From NCBI GenBank assembly GCA_964245075.1, contig CAXTLC010000006.1:21581-85580 (forward strand): a stretch of 64,000 bases of DNA, given 5' to 3'. Shown here piece after piece: positions 50,151-59,169 of this stretch. Every line of letters starts with the position of its first letter. Position 1 is the stretch's first letter. This DNA comes from LMUY01 sp964245075. GTDB taxonomy: Bacteria > Pseudomonadota > Alphaproteobacteria > Acetobacterales > Acetobacteraceae. Below the pieces are notes generated by a model that saw only the letters and a program-made list of their open reading frames with translations, was not told the origin of the DNA and ran no database searches. The translations under genes were made by a program, and so were the position numbers.

Positions 50151-50177
50151 CTGGCACTCGGCGGATGAGAGTGCCAA
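50151..50177 (+). promoter_or_regulatory. CIRCE operator of groESL
   Basis: CTGGCACTC, 9 bp, GAGTGCCAA: an inverted repeat that matches the CIRCE consensus TTAGCACTC-N9-GAGTGCTAA. It lies 53 bp before groES. The HrcA repressor is expected to bind here and release under heat stress. Confidence 0.93.
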
Positions 50178-50230
50178 CACGCTCCGCCGGATCGACACAC
50201 GGTGCGGCAAAGCACAGAGGAGATAGCCCG

Positions 50231-50524
50231 ATGAAGTTCCGTCCGCTACATGACCGCGTGGTGGTCAAGCGTCTCGAAGCCGAGGAAAAGACGACCGGCG
50301 GCATTATCATCCCGGACACGGCCAAGGAAAAGCCGATGCAGGGCGAGATCATCGCCGCCGGGCCGGGTGCGCGCAACGAGCAGGGCATGATCCAGGCGCT
50401 GGATGTGAAGGCCGGCGACAAGATCCTGTTCGGCAAGTGGTCGGGCACCGAGGTCAAGATCGATGGCGAAGAGCTGCTGATCATGAAAGAGTCCGACATC
50501 ATGGGGATCGTCGAGGGCGCCTGA
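50231..50524 (+). CDS. groES: Co-chaperonin GroES
   Basis: GroES (97 residues) is the lid of the GroEL folding chamber. MKFRPLHDRVVVKRLEAEEK, the mobile loop TTGGIIIPDTAKEKPMQGE and the C-terminal ESDIMGIVEG are standard. GAGGAG lies upstream of the ATG. It is controlled by a CIRCE element and followed by groEL after 44 bp. Confidence 0.98.
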   Translation: MKFRPLHDRVVVKRLEAEEKTTGGIIIPDTAKEKPMQGEIIAAGPGARNEQGMIQALDVKAGDKILFGKWSGTEVKIDGEELLIMKESDIMGIVEGA

Positions 50525-50568
50525 CGCCCACGCCGCTTCCCCCCAATCAACATTGAAAGGTTTTTAAC

Positions 50569-52221
<1,653 letters not shown>

Positions 52222-52259
52222 GCCCAGCCGTTCGACGAACCATCGGGTTGCTACGGGGA

Positions 52260-52286
52260 GGGCGGGCCGCAAGGCTCGCCCTTTCT
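52260..52286 (+). terminator. Rho-independent terminator of groESL
   Basis: GGGCGGGCC and GGCTCGCCC form a 9-bp stem (one G-T pair) around the tetraloop GCAA, followed by TTTCT, 38 nt after the groEL stop. Confidence 0.85.
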
Positions 52287-52333
52287 ATCGTCGACATTTT
52301 CACGATCGTTATCAAATCATCATTTCGCCGCAA

Positions 52334-52363
52334 TTGACTTGTGATTGCGATCCTGCGATCAAT
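52334..52363 (+). promoter_or_regulatory. Possible promoter and long leader of the cold-shock gene
   Basis: TTGACT at 52334-52339 in an AT-rich stretch, about 160 nt before the cold-shock start, is a candidate -35; the -10 is unclear. A long untranslated leader is usual for cspA-type genes, where it controls translation by temperature. Confidence 0.3.
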
Positions 52364-52496
52364 CGTTACCACAATCGATTCCGCTTCCGGCTTGCTTCGC
52401 CTTACCCTCCCGGGTGCTGCGTCAAGACGTCCAAAGGTACGGTTGGCAATTTGCGCCGCACATTTGTGCGGCGTTGTGACGGAGTGAGACGCAGCT

Positions 52497-52700
52497 ATGG
52501 CGACAGGCACTGTGAAGTGGTTCAACACCACCAAGGGTTTCGGCTTCATCATGCCGCAGGATGGCGGCAAGGATGTGTTCGTGCACATCACGGCCGTCCA
52601 AGCGGCCGGGCTTCGCGGCCTCGATGAGAACCAGAAGGTCAGCTACGACGTGGTGATGGAACGCGGCAAGGCAGCAGCCAGCAACCTGAAGCTCGCCTAG
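52497..52700 (+). CDS. cspA: Cold-shock domain protein
   Basis: The 67-residue single-stranded nucleic-acid-binding protein has an OB fold. GTVKWFNTTKGFGFIMPQDG carries RNP1 (KGFGFI) and KDVFVHITAV carries RNP2. It melts RNA secondary structure and acts as an RNA chaperone. It is transcribed after groEL but separated by a terminator. Confidence 0.96.
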   Translation: MATGTVKWFNTTKGFGFIMPQDGGKDVFVHITAVQAAGLRGLDENQKVSYDVVMERGKAAASNLKLA

Positions 52701-52711
52701 CGCAAACAGCT

Positions 52712-52734
52712 CCCATCCGGCACTGCCGGATGGG
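52712..52734 (+). terminator. Palindrome after the cold-shock gene
   Basis: CCCATCCGGC pairs perfectly with GCCGGATGGG around ACT, 12 nt after the stop and before a convergent gene. A T-run is lacking, so the strength as terminator is uncertain. Confidence 0.65.
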
Positions 52735-52743
52735 ATTGCCGCA

Positions 52744-53322
52744 TCAGCCCGTCCAACTGGACGAGTTGATTCCTGTGACCGCACCAGACTCGCGCCGCAC
52801 CGCTTCAACCGAGCTGGCACCCGCCTCGCGCATGATCCGCTCCGCAGCCGCCTGCTTGCTGGGTGTGTCGGCGTGGACCGCCAACACCAGTTCACCGGCT
52901 GCCGCTGCCTGGTCGCGCGTGTTTGACTGCGCATTCTTGGCAGCGGTGCCCGCCGCGTTGGCCGCCAACGCGGCCCCGGCACCCACGGCCGCCGCCGCCG
53001 CGATCGCAACCCCGGCCGCCCCTCCCGTCGCGATCGTGGCCCCCGCCGCAGCAAAGGCCCCGGCATAGCCGGCCATGCTGGTGCCCATGGTGCGTGCCTG
53101 CCGCACGTCCGTGTCGGTCATCGGGTCCGCGGCTCCGGCGTCCGGCGTCGCCATCCCGGCAGTCGGATGAGTGATCGGCAGGCTGAAATCGGCACGATCG
53201 AACCCTGCCAAGGTCAACTGCGCGATGGCTGCCTGCATGGCGGCGTCGCTCGGGAATATGCCCTGCACTTCCTCGACCGTCGCGCTCAGCACCGGACCCG
53301 ACTTGCTGGTTTCGTCACTCAT
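52744..53322 (-). CDS. Unknown protein with a Gly/Ala-rich hydrophobic core
   Basis: The 192-residue protein starts with a soluble region (VEEVQGIFPSDAAMQAAIAQ, LTLAGFDRADFSLPI), has a long Gly/Ala stretch with glycine-zipper spacing (about residues 80-130), and ends in another soluble domain with LVLAVHADTPSKQAAAERIM and EAGASSVEAVRR. This resembles general-stress-type proteins that insert into or stick to membranes. GGAGAG lies upstream of the ATG. The function is not known. Confidence 0.75.
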   Translation of the reverse strand: MSDETSKSGPVLSATVEEVQGIFPSDAAMQAAIAQLTLAGFDRADFSLPITHPTAGMATPDAGAADPMTDTDVRQARTMGTSMAGYAGAFAAAGATIATGGAAGVAIAAAAAVGAGAALAANAAGTAAKNAQSNTRDQAAAAGELVLAVHADTPSKQAAAERIMREAGASSVEAVRRESGAVTGINSSSWTG

Positions 53323-53459
53323 TGCACTCTCCTATCCACTCGGGTTCCCAACGCGGGCGTCCGGCCGTCTGTTCCGCCGAGCGCGTCGCGCGGCCGGGTC
53401 CGCGCACGACGCCAGCCCATGGTCCCGGTGCGTGAGAGCCGCGGGTGCTGCCATGGGCG

Positions 53460-53909
53460 CTATCGTCCGCTTTCCGCGCCCTGAGCGTCCTCAACCTTGC
53501 GGTAGCGTGCGCGGGTGCCGCGCTCGATGGCGCTTGCCACCAAGGGGTCGATCTGCAATTCGCCCAACACGAATTCCAGCATCTGCAACGTGGGCTGCGC
53601 GGCGAACCCGTCGCCGGCGATCACTTCGCAGGCCAGCGCATAGGCCGTCTCCCGCAGCCGCGACGGCAGCGCTTCGCGGATCAGCCGTCCCGCATGGGCC
53701 AGCCCGTCATCCTCGCGCAACAGGCTGATGGCGGCTTCCATCGCCGAGTCGAGCTGCGCGGTCGAGAATCCGTTGAAGGCCGGCAAGGTCTGGACCAGGC
53801 CGGACATCACGCCGATCTCGCGGTCGGTGATCCCGCCATCGGTCGCAGCCACCAGAACCATCGTGCACACCAGCGCTTCCTGCGGGTCCAATCCCCTGCG
53901 TGCGAGCAT
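53460..53909 (-). CDS. TerB-like protein
   Basis: The 149-residue helical protein resembles the TerB/DjlA N-terminal family. ALVCTMVLVAATDGGITDRE matches the typical AxxxxAxADGxIxxxE block, and TAYALACEVIAGDGFAAQPT repeats it in the second half. The family binds metal through acidic residues and is linked to tellurite or stress response. The ATG lies one base after the stop of the DinG-like gene, so both form an operon. Confidence 0.75.
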   Translation of the reverse strand: MLARRGLDPQEALVCTMVLVAATDGGITDREIGVMSGLVQTLPAFNGFSTAQLDSAMEAAISLLREDDGLAHAGRLIREALPSRLRETAYALACEVIAGDGFAAQPTLQMLEFVLGELQIDPLVASAIERGTRARYRKVEDAQGAESGR

Positions 53910-53910
53910 C

Positions 53911-56781
53911 CTACCCCCCAAACCCTGGCGGGACCCTGATCGAAGCCGGACCTGAGATCAAGGGCGCCTCCGGGCAGCCCAGGAATGCCCGGATCTGCGC
54001 CGCAGCGTCCGCGAGACCCAGCCGGCTCGCCTCGACTCCGGCAGGCAACGCGGACAACAGCCGGCTCGGCGCCCGGCGGTCCAGCAACACGAACACGCCG
54101 CGGTCCCCCGCCGCCCGGATCAGCCGGCCGAATGCCTGCCGCAGCCGCAGCCGCGCCACCCTGTCGTCGAATCCGCGCGGATCGCCCGCCGAAAGGTGGA
54201 TGCGGCGCTCGCGGTGCAGGATGTCAGGGCGCGGCCAGGGCACCCGCTCGAACACGACCAGCCGCAACGCGCGGCCGGGCACGTCCACGCCGTCCCGCAT
54301 GGCATCGGTCCCGAGCAGGCAGGAATCGACCTCCGTGCGGAACACGTCCACCAGCGTGGCATTGTCCATCGCGTCCACATGCTGCGCCAGCAGCGGGATG
54401 CCAGCCGCTTCCAGCGCGGGGGCGATGCGCGCATGCACCGCCTGCAAGCGCGAGATGGCGGTGAACAGCCCTAGCCCGCCGCCGCCGGCTGCCAGGAACA
54501 AGGTGCGGAACGCGGCGGACAGCCCGGCGATGTCGGGCGCCACGTCCGTCACCACCATGGCCCTGGTCTGCCGGGCGTAGTCGAACGGGCTCGCCACCGC
54601 CACGCGGATCGCCGGCGAAGGCAGATGCTGCGCGCCGACCCGCGCCTCCGCCTCCGCCCAGGCCGTCTCCTGCTCCGCTTCCCCGCCGTCGCGCAAGGTG
54701 GCGCTGGTGATCAGCAGGCCGTGGGCAGAAGCGGCCAGGGTGGCGGTGAACGGCACCGTCGGGTCCAGCCAGTGGCGGTGCAGGCCGGCATCGCGGTCCC
54801 CCCCTTCCCGGCGGTCCAGGTGCAGGAACGTCACGTGGCTCGGCCGCTGCCCGGGTTCGGGCGGCGGGTTGGCGAGCTCGCCCAACATCTGCTGCCACGC
54901 GCTCAGCCGGTCGATCGCGCGATGCTGGACCGTGCGGCCCGCCGCCTCGATCCGCCCGCGGGTCGCCGGCTCCAGGTCGTCGGCCTCCATGTCCAGCCGT
55001 TCGGCCAGCCGGGTGACCAGGGTGCGGAGCGGCTCGGCGATGCGGCCCAAGGCGCGCGCGAGCCGGGAGGCGGCCTCCGCCAGGTCCGGCCCGATCGGGT
55101 GCAGGTCGCACTCCAGGGTTGCGCGCCGCCCTTCCGATCCGGCCAACTCCCCACCCGGCGTGCGGGCGAGCACCTGCTCGCGCACCAGGCGCAGCAGCGT
55201 CTCCGATGCGTTCGCCTGGCCGGCTTTCAGGCCGCCGAGTTCCGGCCCTGCCTCCGACAAGCGTTGCGACCAGCCCGCCGGCGGAAGGGCGCGCGCCGCT
55301 TGCAGCGCGGCATCCAGCGCCGTTTCCAGTTCCGCCCGCCCGCCGACCAACTCCTCCAGCCGCCGCCGCAGCCCGCGGGCGCGGGAAGGGCCGCCCTCGG
55401 CGCCCAGCAGCCAGCGGCGCAGTTCCGCGCCTTCGACCCCGCTGAAAACGGCGGCGAAGGCGCTGTCCGCCGCGTCGAACACGTGATGGCCCTCGTCGAA
55501 CACGTAGCGGGTGGGAACCATGTCCTCCATCCCGGCGGCGCCCTCGCGTGCGCCGCGCGCGGCCTGTATCATCACCAGCGCGTGGTTGGCGATCACCAGC
55601 TCGGCGGTGCCGGCGCGCCGGATGGTGTGCTCCACGTAGCAGCGCTTGTAGTGCGGGCAGGCGCCGTGGATGCACTCGCCGCGGCGGTCGGCCAAGCCGA
55701 ACAGCGCCGCCGGGCCGAACAGCTCGCCGAACCAGCCCGGAAGGTCACCGCCCGCGATGTCCCCGTCCGCGGTCGCCAGCGCCCAGCGGGCCAGCAGGCC
55801 GAGCGGGATCAGCCCGGCGGAGCCGTGCGCTCCCGCCAGGCCGTTCACCCGGTCCTCCAGATTCAACAGGCACAAGTAGTTCTCCCGCCCTTTCCGCACC
55901 ACGACGCGGCGGCGGCGCTCCGCCGGATCGTGGTATAGCCGGGCCAGTTCGCCTTCCACCTGGCGTTGCAAGTGCCGGGTATAGGTGCTGATCCACACCG
56001 GCGCGCCATTTCGCTCGGCCCATAGGCTGGCGGGCGCCACGTAGCCCAGCGTCTTGCCCGTGCCGGTGCCGGCCTCCGCCAGCACGGTCGCCGGGTCGCC
56101 GCGCACCTCCCGCGGCGCGAAGGCGGCGGCGGCGGCATCGGCGTAATCGCCCTGCCCCGGCCGCTGCTCCGCATGGGGGCCGAGCATGGCGGCCAGCCGG
56201 CGGCGGGCGGCGGCGGGCGGCACCGGATGGGAGGCGGGCGGCGGCGGCGGCGCGGCTTCCTCCCATTCCGGCAAGCGTTTCCACACGCGCAACGCATCAC
56301 CGGGGGACCCGGCGGGGGCGTCGAGCGCCGCCGTCACGAACGGCGCCCAAGCCCAGCCGGCGCTGCCCATCCGGGCGGCGATCGCCGCGGCGTCCCGGTT
56401 GGCCGGCGTGTCCCGGCCCGTGGACAGCCGCGTCAGCAGCGCTTCGGCCAGGGTGGGAAGCAGCGCGGCTGCGTGCTCCATGTCGCGGGGCGGGTCCATG
56501 TCCAGCGCCAGGGCTAGGCCGCGGGCGGTGGGCGCAGCCGGGCAGGCCGGGCGCACGAACGCCCAGAGTTCCAGCAGGTCGAAGCAGGCGCGTGGCCGCA
56601 GTCCGAGCCGGCGCAGGGTGGCGGGCGCGTGGATCAGCAGCGGCATCGCGTCGCCCAGCAGAGCCGTCACCTCCGCGGCGGTGCCGGATGCGAGTTCGCC
56701 TTCTCCGGTCAGGATGCTGGCGCGCCCGTGCCCAGCGACAACAGCGGCGGTTTGCAGCAAGTCCTGGGGAAACGGCGTCAT
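53911..56781 (-). CDS. DinG/XPD-type ATP-dependent DNA helicase
   Basis: The 956-residue superfamily-2 helicase has Walker A LAEAGTGTGKT (around residues 233-243), an iron-sulfur type Cys set (NYLCLLNLEDR, then CIHGACPHYKRC), the DEAH-like box YVFDEGHH, motif IV region LLITSATLRDG and motif VI RLRQAFGRLIRAAGDRG. It would unwind damaged or structured DNA 5'-3'. The N-terminal 200 residues are a less conserved region with similarity to other alphaproteobacterial DinG-like proteins. The ATG at 56781 is chosen as the first Met before MTPFPQDLL. Confidence 0.9.
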   Translation of the reverse strand: MTPFPQDLLQTAAVVAGHGRASILTGEGELASGTAAEVTALLGDAMPLLIHAPATLRRLGLRPRACFDLLELWAFVRPACPAAPTARGLALALDMDPPRDMEHAAALLPTLAEALLTRLSTGRDTPANRDAAAIAARMGSAGWAWAPFVTAALDAPAGSPGDALRVWKRLPEWEEAAPPPPPASHPVPPAAARRRLAAMLGPHAEQRPGQGDYADAAAAAFAPREVRGDPATVLAEAGTGTGKTLGYVAPASLWAERNGAPVWISTYTRHLQRQVEGELARLYHDPAERRRRVVVRKGRENYLCLLNLEDRVNGLAGAHGSAGLIPLGLLARWALATADGDIAGGDLPGWFGELFGPAALFGLADRRGECIHGACPHYKRCYVEHTIRRAGTAELVIANHALVMIQAARGAREGAAGMEDMVPTRYVFDEGHHVFDAADSAFAAVFSGVEGAELRRWLLGAEGGPSRARGLRRRLEELVGGRAELETALDAALQAARALPPAGWSQRLSEAGPELGGLKAGQANASETLLRLVREQVLARTPGGELAGSEGRRATLECDLHPIGPDLAEAASRLARALGRIAEPLRTLVTRLAERLDMEADDLEPATRGRIEAAGRTVQHRAIDRLSAWQQMLGELANPPPEPGQRPSHVTFLHLDRREGGDRDAGLHRHWLDPTVPFTATLAASAHGLLITSATLRDGGEAEQETAWAEAEARVGAQHLPSPAIRVAVASPFDYARQTRAMVVTDVAPDIAGLSAAFRTLFLAAGGGGLGLFTAISRLQAVHARIAPALEAAGIPLLAQHVDAMDNATLVDVFRTEVDSCLLGTDAMRDGVDVPGRALRLVVFERVPWPRPDILHRERRIHLSAGDPRGFDDRVARLRLRQAFGRLIRAAGDRGVFVLLDRRAPSRLLSALPAGVEASRLGLADAAAQIRAFLGCPEAPLISGPASIRVPPGFGG

Positions 56782-56895
56782 GTGCAATATATGTCGCGGC
56801 TTGGGCGAGTTGCCAGCAACTCCCGTGCAGTCGCTCTCTTTGCTCGTTTGCGGCGGGAACGTTTCCGGCCGAACAATACCTGGAAGGATTTTGTC

Positions 56896-57243
56896 ATGCC
56901 GCAGTTCGACGCGACCCTCAAGCACATCAAGGATGGCGTGAAGGGCTTCACGATCACCGCCGCGACCAAGAACATCGAGGGTTGGGAAGCCACGCTCGAG
57001 AAGCTCGAGGCGCCCGGCGTCAAGACGATCATCAAGGACCTGGAAAGCCTGAAGAAGCACCTGCACGCCAAGGAGCTGAACGGCGAGGCCATCCGCAAGC
57101 TGGTTGCCAAGCTCGGCAAGGAGTCGGTCACCCTGGCCGGTAAGGCGCAGGGAAAGAACGCCGAAAAGGCCAAGGCGCTCGGCGAGGCGTTGAGTGCGGC
57201 GGCCGAGGAACACGCCGAGGCCGAGCAAGGCCCGGCGGCGTGA
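56896..57243 (+). CDS. Unknown Lys/Ala-rich helical protein
   Basis: The 115-residue protein is predicted to be almost fully helical and is rich in Lys, Ala and Glu (TKNIEGWEATLEKLEAPG, KTIIKDLESLKKHLHAKE, ending EEHAEAEQGPAA). No Cys, signal peptide or membrane segment is present. GGAAGGA lies about 11 nt upstream. I do not recognise the family. It could be a small nucleoid- or stress-associated protein. It is divergent from the DinG-like gene. Confidence 0.8.
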   Translation: MPQFDATLKHIKDGVKGFTITAATKNIEGWEATLEKLEAPGVKTIIKDLESLKKHLHAKELNGEAIRKLVAKLGKESVTLAGKAQGKNAEKAKALGEALSAAAEEHAEAEQGPAA

Positions 57244-57331
57244 CCTGAACGGGGGCAGGCGGCCGCCAGCCCCGCCTGCCCCCTACCATGTCACCCGCGA
57301 CGCGAGAGCCGGCGATGGACCAACGCCAGCG

Positions 57332-57466
57332 TCAGCGCTCGGCCGTGCTGTGAGCGGCCATCGCGCCTCCAGCGGCCAGCGCCCCAAAAGCCAATCCCGT
57401 TGCGGCCGAAACGGTGGCCACCCCGCCCGTCAGCGGGCTCGGGCGGGACAGAACGGCAAGCCGCAT
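57332..57466 (-). CDS. Possible 44-residue membrane peptide
   Basis: In the 350-bp stretch between 57244 and 57597 a minus-strand frame encodes MRLAVLSRPSPLTGG followed by one Gly/Ala-rich hydrophobic segment (VATVSAATGLAFGALAAGG) and AAHSTAER. GGAG lies 6 nt upstream of the ATG. Short proteins of this kind are often missed. No homologue is known to me, so the call rests on the ribosome site and the membrane segment. The rest of the region shows nothing else. Confidence 0.4.
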   Translation of the reverse strand: MRLAVLSRPSPLTGGVATVSAATGLAFGALAAGGAMAAHSTAER

Positions 57467-57597
57467 GGCGATCTCCGACGATATCTAGGCTAGATAGACG
57501 GCCGGTCTCGGCTGCTGGCCTGGCTACCACATGGAGGAAGCGAAACTGTTGGCCCATTCGATTGACCACGAGTGGCGCAATTTCTAGCGTGCGCGCG

Positions 57598-59169
57598 ATG
57601 TCAGATACGGTTCGCAATAATCCGCCGCTGCCGAAAGCATGGCCGTTCGAGGAAGCTGCCCGCTTGGCTGCCCGGCTCGACAAGTCCGGCAAGGCCGAGG
57701 CGCTGTTTGAAACCGGCTACGGCCCGTCCGGCCTGCCGCATATCGGCACCTTCGGCGAGGTCGCCCGGACCAGTTGGGTGCGCCGCGCCTTCACCGAGCT
57801 GACCGGCAGGCCATCCCGCCTGCTCGCGTTCAGCGACGACATGGATGGCTTGCGCAAGGTGCCGGACAACGTGCCCAATCCGGATGCGCTGCGCCCGTTC
57901 ATCGGCCAGCCGCTCACCCGGGTGCCGGACCCGTTCGGCACCCATGACAGCTTCGGCGCCCACAACAACGCCCGGCTGCGCGCCTTCCTGGACCGCTTCG
58001 GCTTCGACTACGAATTCGTCTCCGCCACCGACTGCTACGCCGCCGGGCGGTTTGACCCGGCGCTGCTTCGCGTCCTGGCGCTGCATGACCAGGTCCGCGC
58101 CGTGGTGCTGCCGACCCTCGGGCCGGACCGCCGCGCCACCTACTCGCCGATCCTGCCGCTGCATCCGCACACCGGGCAGGTGATGCAGGTGCCAATCGAG
58201 AGCACGGATTTGGCGGCCGGCACCGTGACCTGGACGGACGGAGCGGGCGAGCGCTTCACCACTTCCGTCACCGGCGGCGCTTGCAAGCTGCAATGGAAGG
58301 CGGATTGGGCGATGCGCTGGCACGCCCTCGGCGTGGACTACGAGATGAGCGGCAAGGACCTGATCGACAGCGTCCGGCTGTCCGGCAAGATCTGCCGCGT
58401 GCTCGGCTCCGAGCCGCCGGTGGGATTCACCTACGAACTGTTCCTGGACGAGACGGGGCAGAAGATCAGCAAGAGCCGCGGCAACGGCCTGTCGGTGGAT
58501 GATTGGCTGCGCTACGCCCCGCCGGAAAGCCTGTCGCAGTTCATGTACCATCAGCCGCAACGGGCCAAGCGGCTGTTCTTCGACGCCATTCCCCGCACGG
58601 TGGACGACTACATCGCCCATGCCGCGAAGGGCGGCGGAGATCCGGCGAACCCGGCCTGGCACATCGGCGGCGGCCGGGTGCCCAATGATGGCGGCAGCCC
58701 GATCCCGTTCACCATGCTGCTCAACCTGGCCAACGTCATCAACGGCGGCACGCCCGAGATGCTGTGGGGCTACATCCGGCGCTACCGTCCCGGGCTGACG
58801 CCGGAAAGCAACCCGTTCCTAGACCGGCTCGTCACGAACGCGGTGGCCTACTACCGGGATTTCGTGCTTCCCGCGAAGGGCTACCGCCCTCCCACGGCGA
58901 TCGAGGAAGCGGCCCTGCAAGACCTGGCTGACACGCTCGCCGCCATGCCGCCCGGCAGCACGGCGGAGGCGATCCAGGATAAGGTGTACGCCGTCGGCAA
59001 GCGCCACCCCTTCCCGGCGCTGAAGGACTGGTTCGACTGTCTGTACCAAGTGCTGCTGGGCCAGCGGGAAGGCCCGCGCTTCGGCGGCTTCGTGGCGTTG
59101 TACGGCGTGGCGGAGACCGTGGAACTGATACGGGCCGCCCTCCGGTCGCAGCCGGCTGCGGTCGCTTGA
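57598..59169 (+). CDS. lysK: Lysyl-tRNA synthetase, class I
   Basis: The 523-residue class I synthetase charges tRNA-Lys. HIGH-type motif GLPHIGTF at residues 46-52 and KMSKS-type motif KISKSRGNG from K289 are clear. GYGPSGLPHIGTFGEVAR and LAFSDDMDGLRKVPDNV are specific to class I LysRS. This type is found in archaea, many alphaproteobacteria and spirochaetes instead of the common class II form. The stop overlaps the mprF start (TTGA). Confidence 0.96.
   Translation: MSDTVRNNPPLPKAWPFEEAARLAARLDKSGKAEALFETGYGPSGLPHIGTFGEVARTSWVRRAFTELTGRPSRLLAFSDDMDGLRKVPDNVPNPDALRPFIGQPLTRVPDPFGTHDSFGAHNNARLRAFLDRFGFDYEFVSATDCYAAGRFDPALLRVLALHDQVRAVVLPTLGPDRRATYSPILPLHPHTGQVMQVPIESTDLAAGTVTWTDGAGERFTTSVTGGACKLQWKADWAMRWHALGVDYEMSGKDLIDSVRLSGKICRVLGSEPPVGFTYELFLDETGQKISKSRGNGLSVDDWLRYAPPESLSQFMYHQPQRAKRLFFDAIPRTVDDYIAHAAKGGGDPANPAWHIGGGRVPNDGGSPIPFTMLLNLANVINGGTPEMLWGYIRRYRPGLTPESNPFLDRLVTNAVAYYRDFVLPAKGYRPPTAIEEAALQDLADTLAAMPPGSTAEAIQDKVYAVGKRHPFPALKDWFDCLYQVLLGQREGPRFGGFVALYGVAETVELIRAALRSQPAAVA

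Noticed and set aside
53911..57228. N-terminal extension of the DinG-like helicase up to 57228
   Set aside because: The extension is antisense to the plus-strand gene at 56896-57243 and lacks conserved sequence; the ATG at 56781 gives a full-length helicase.
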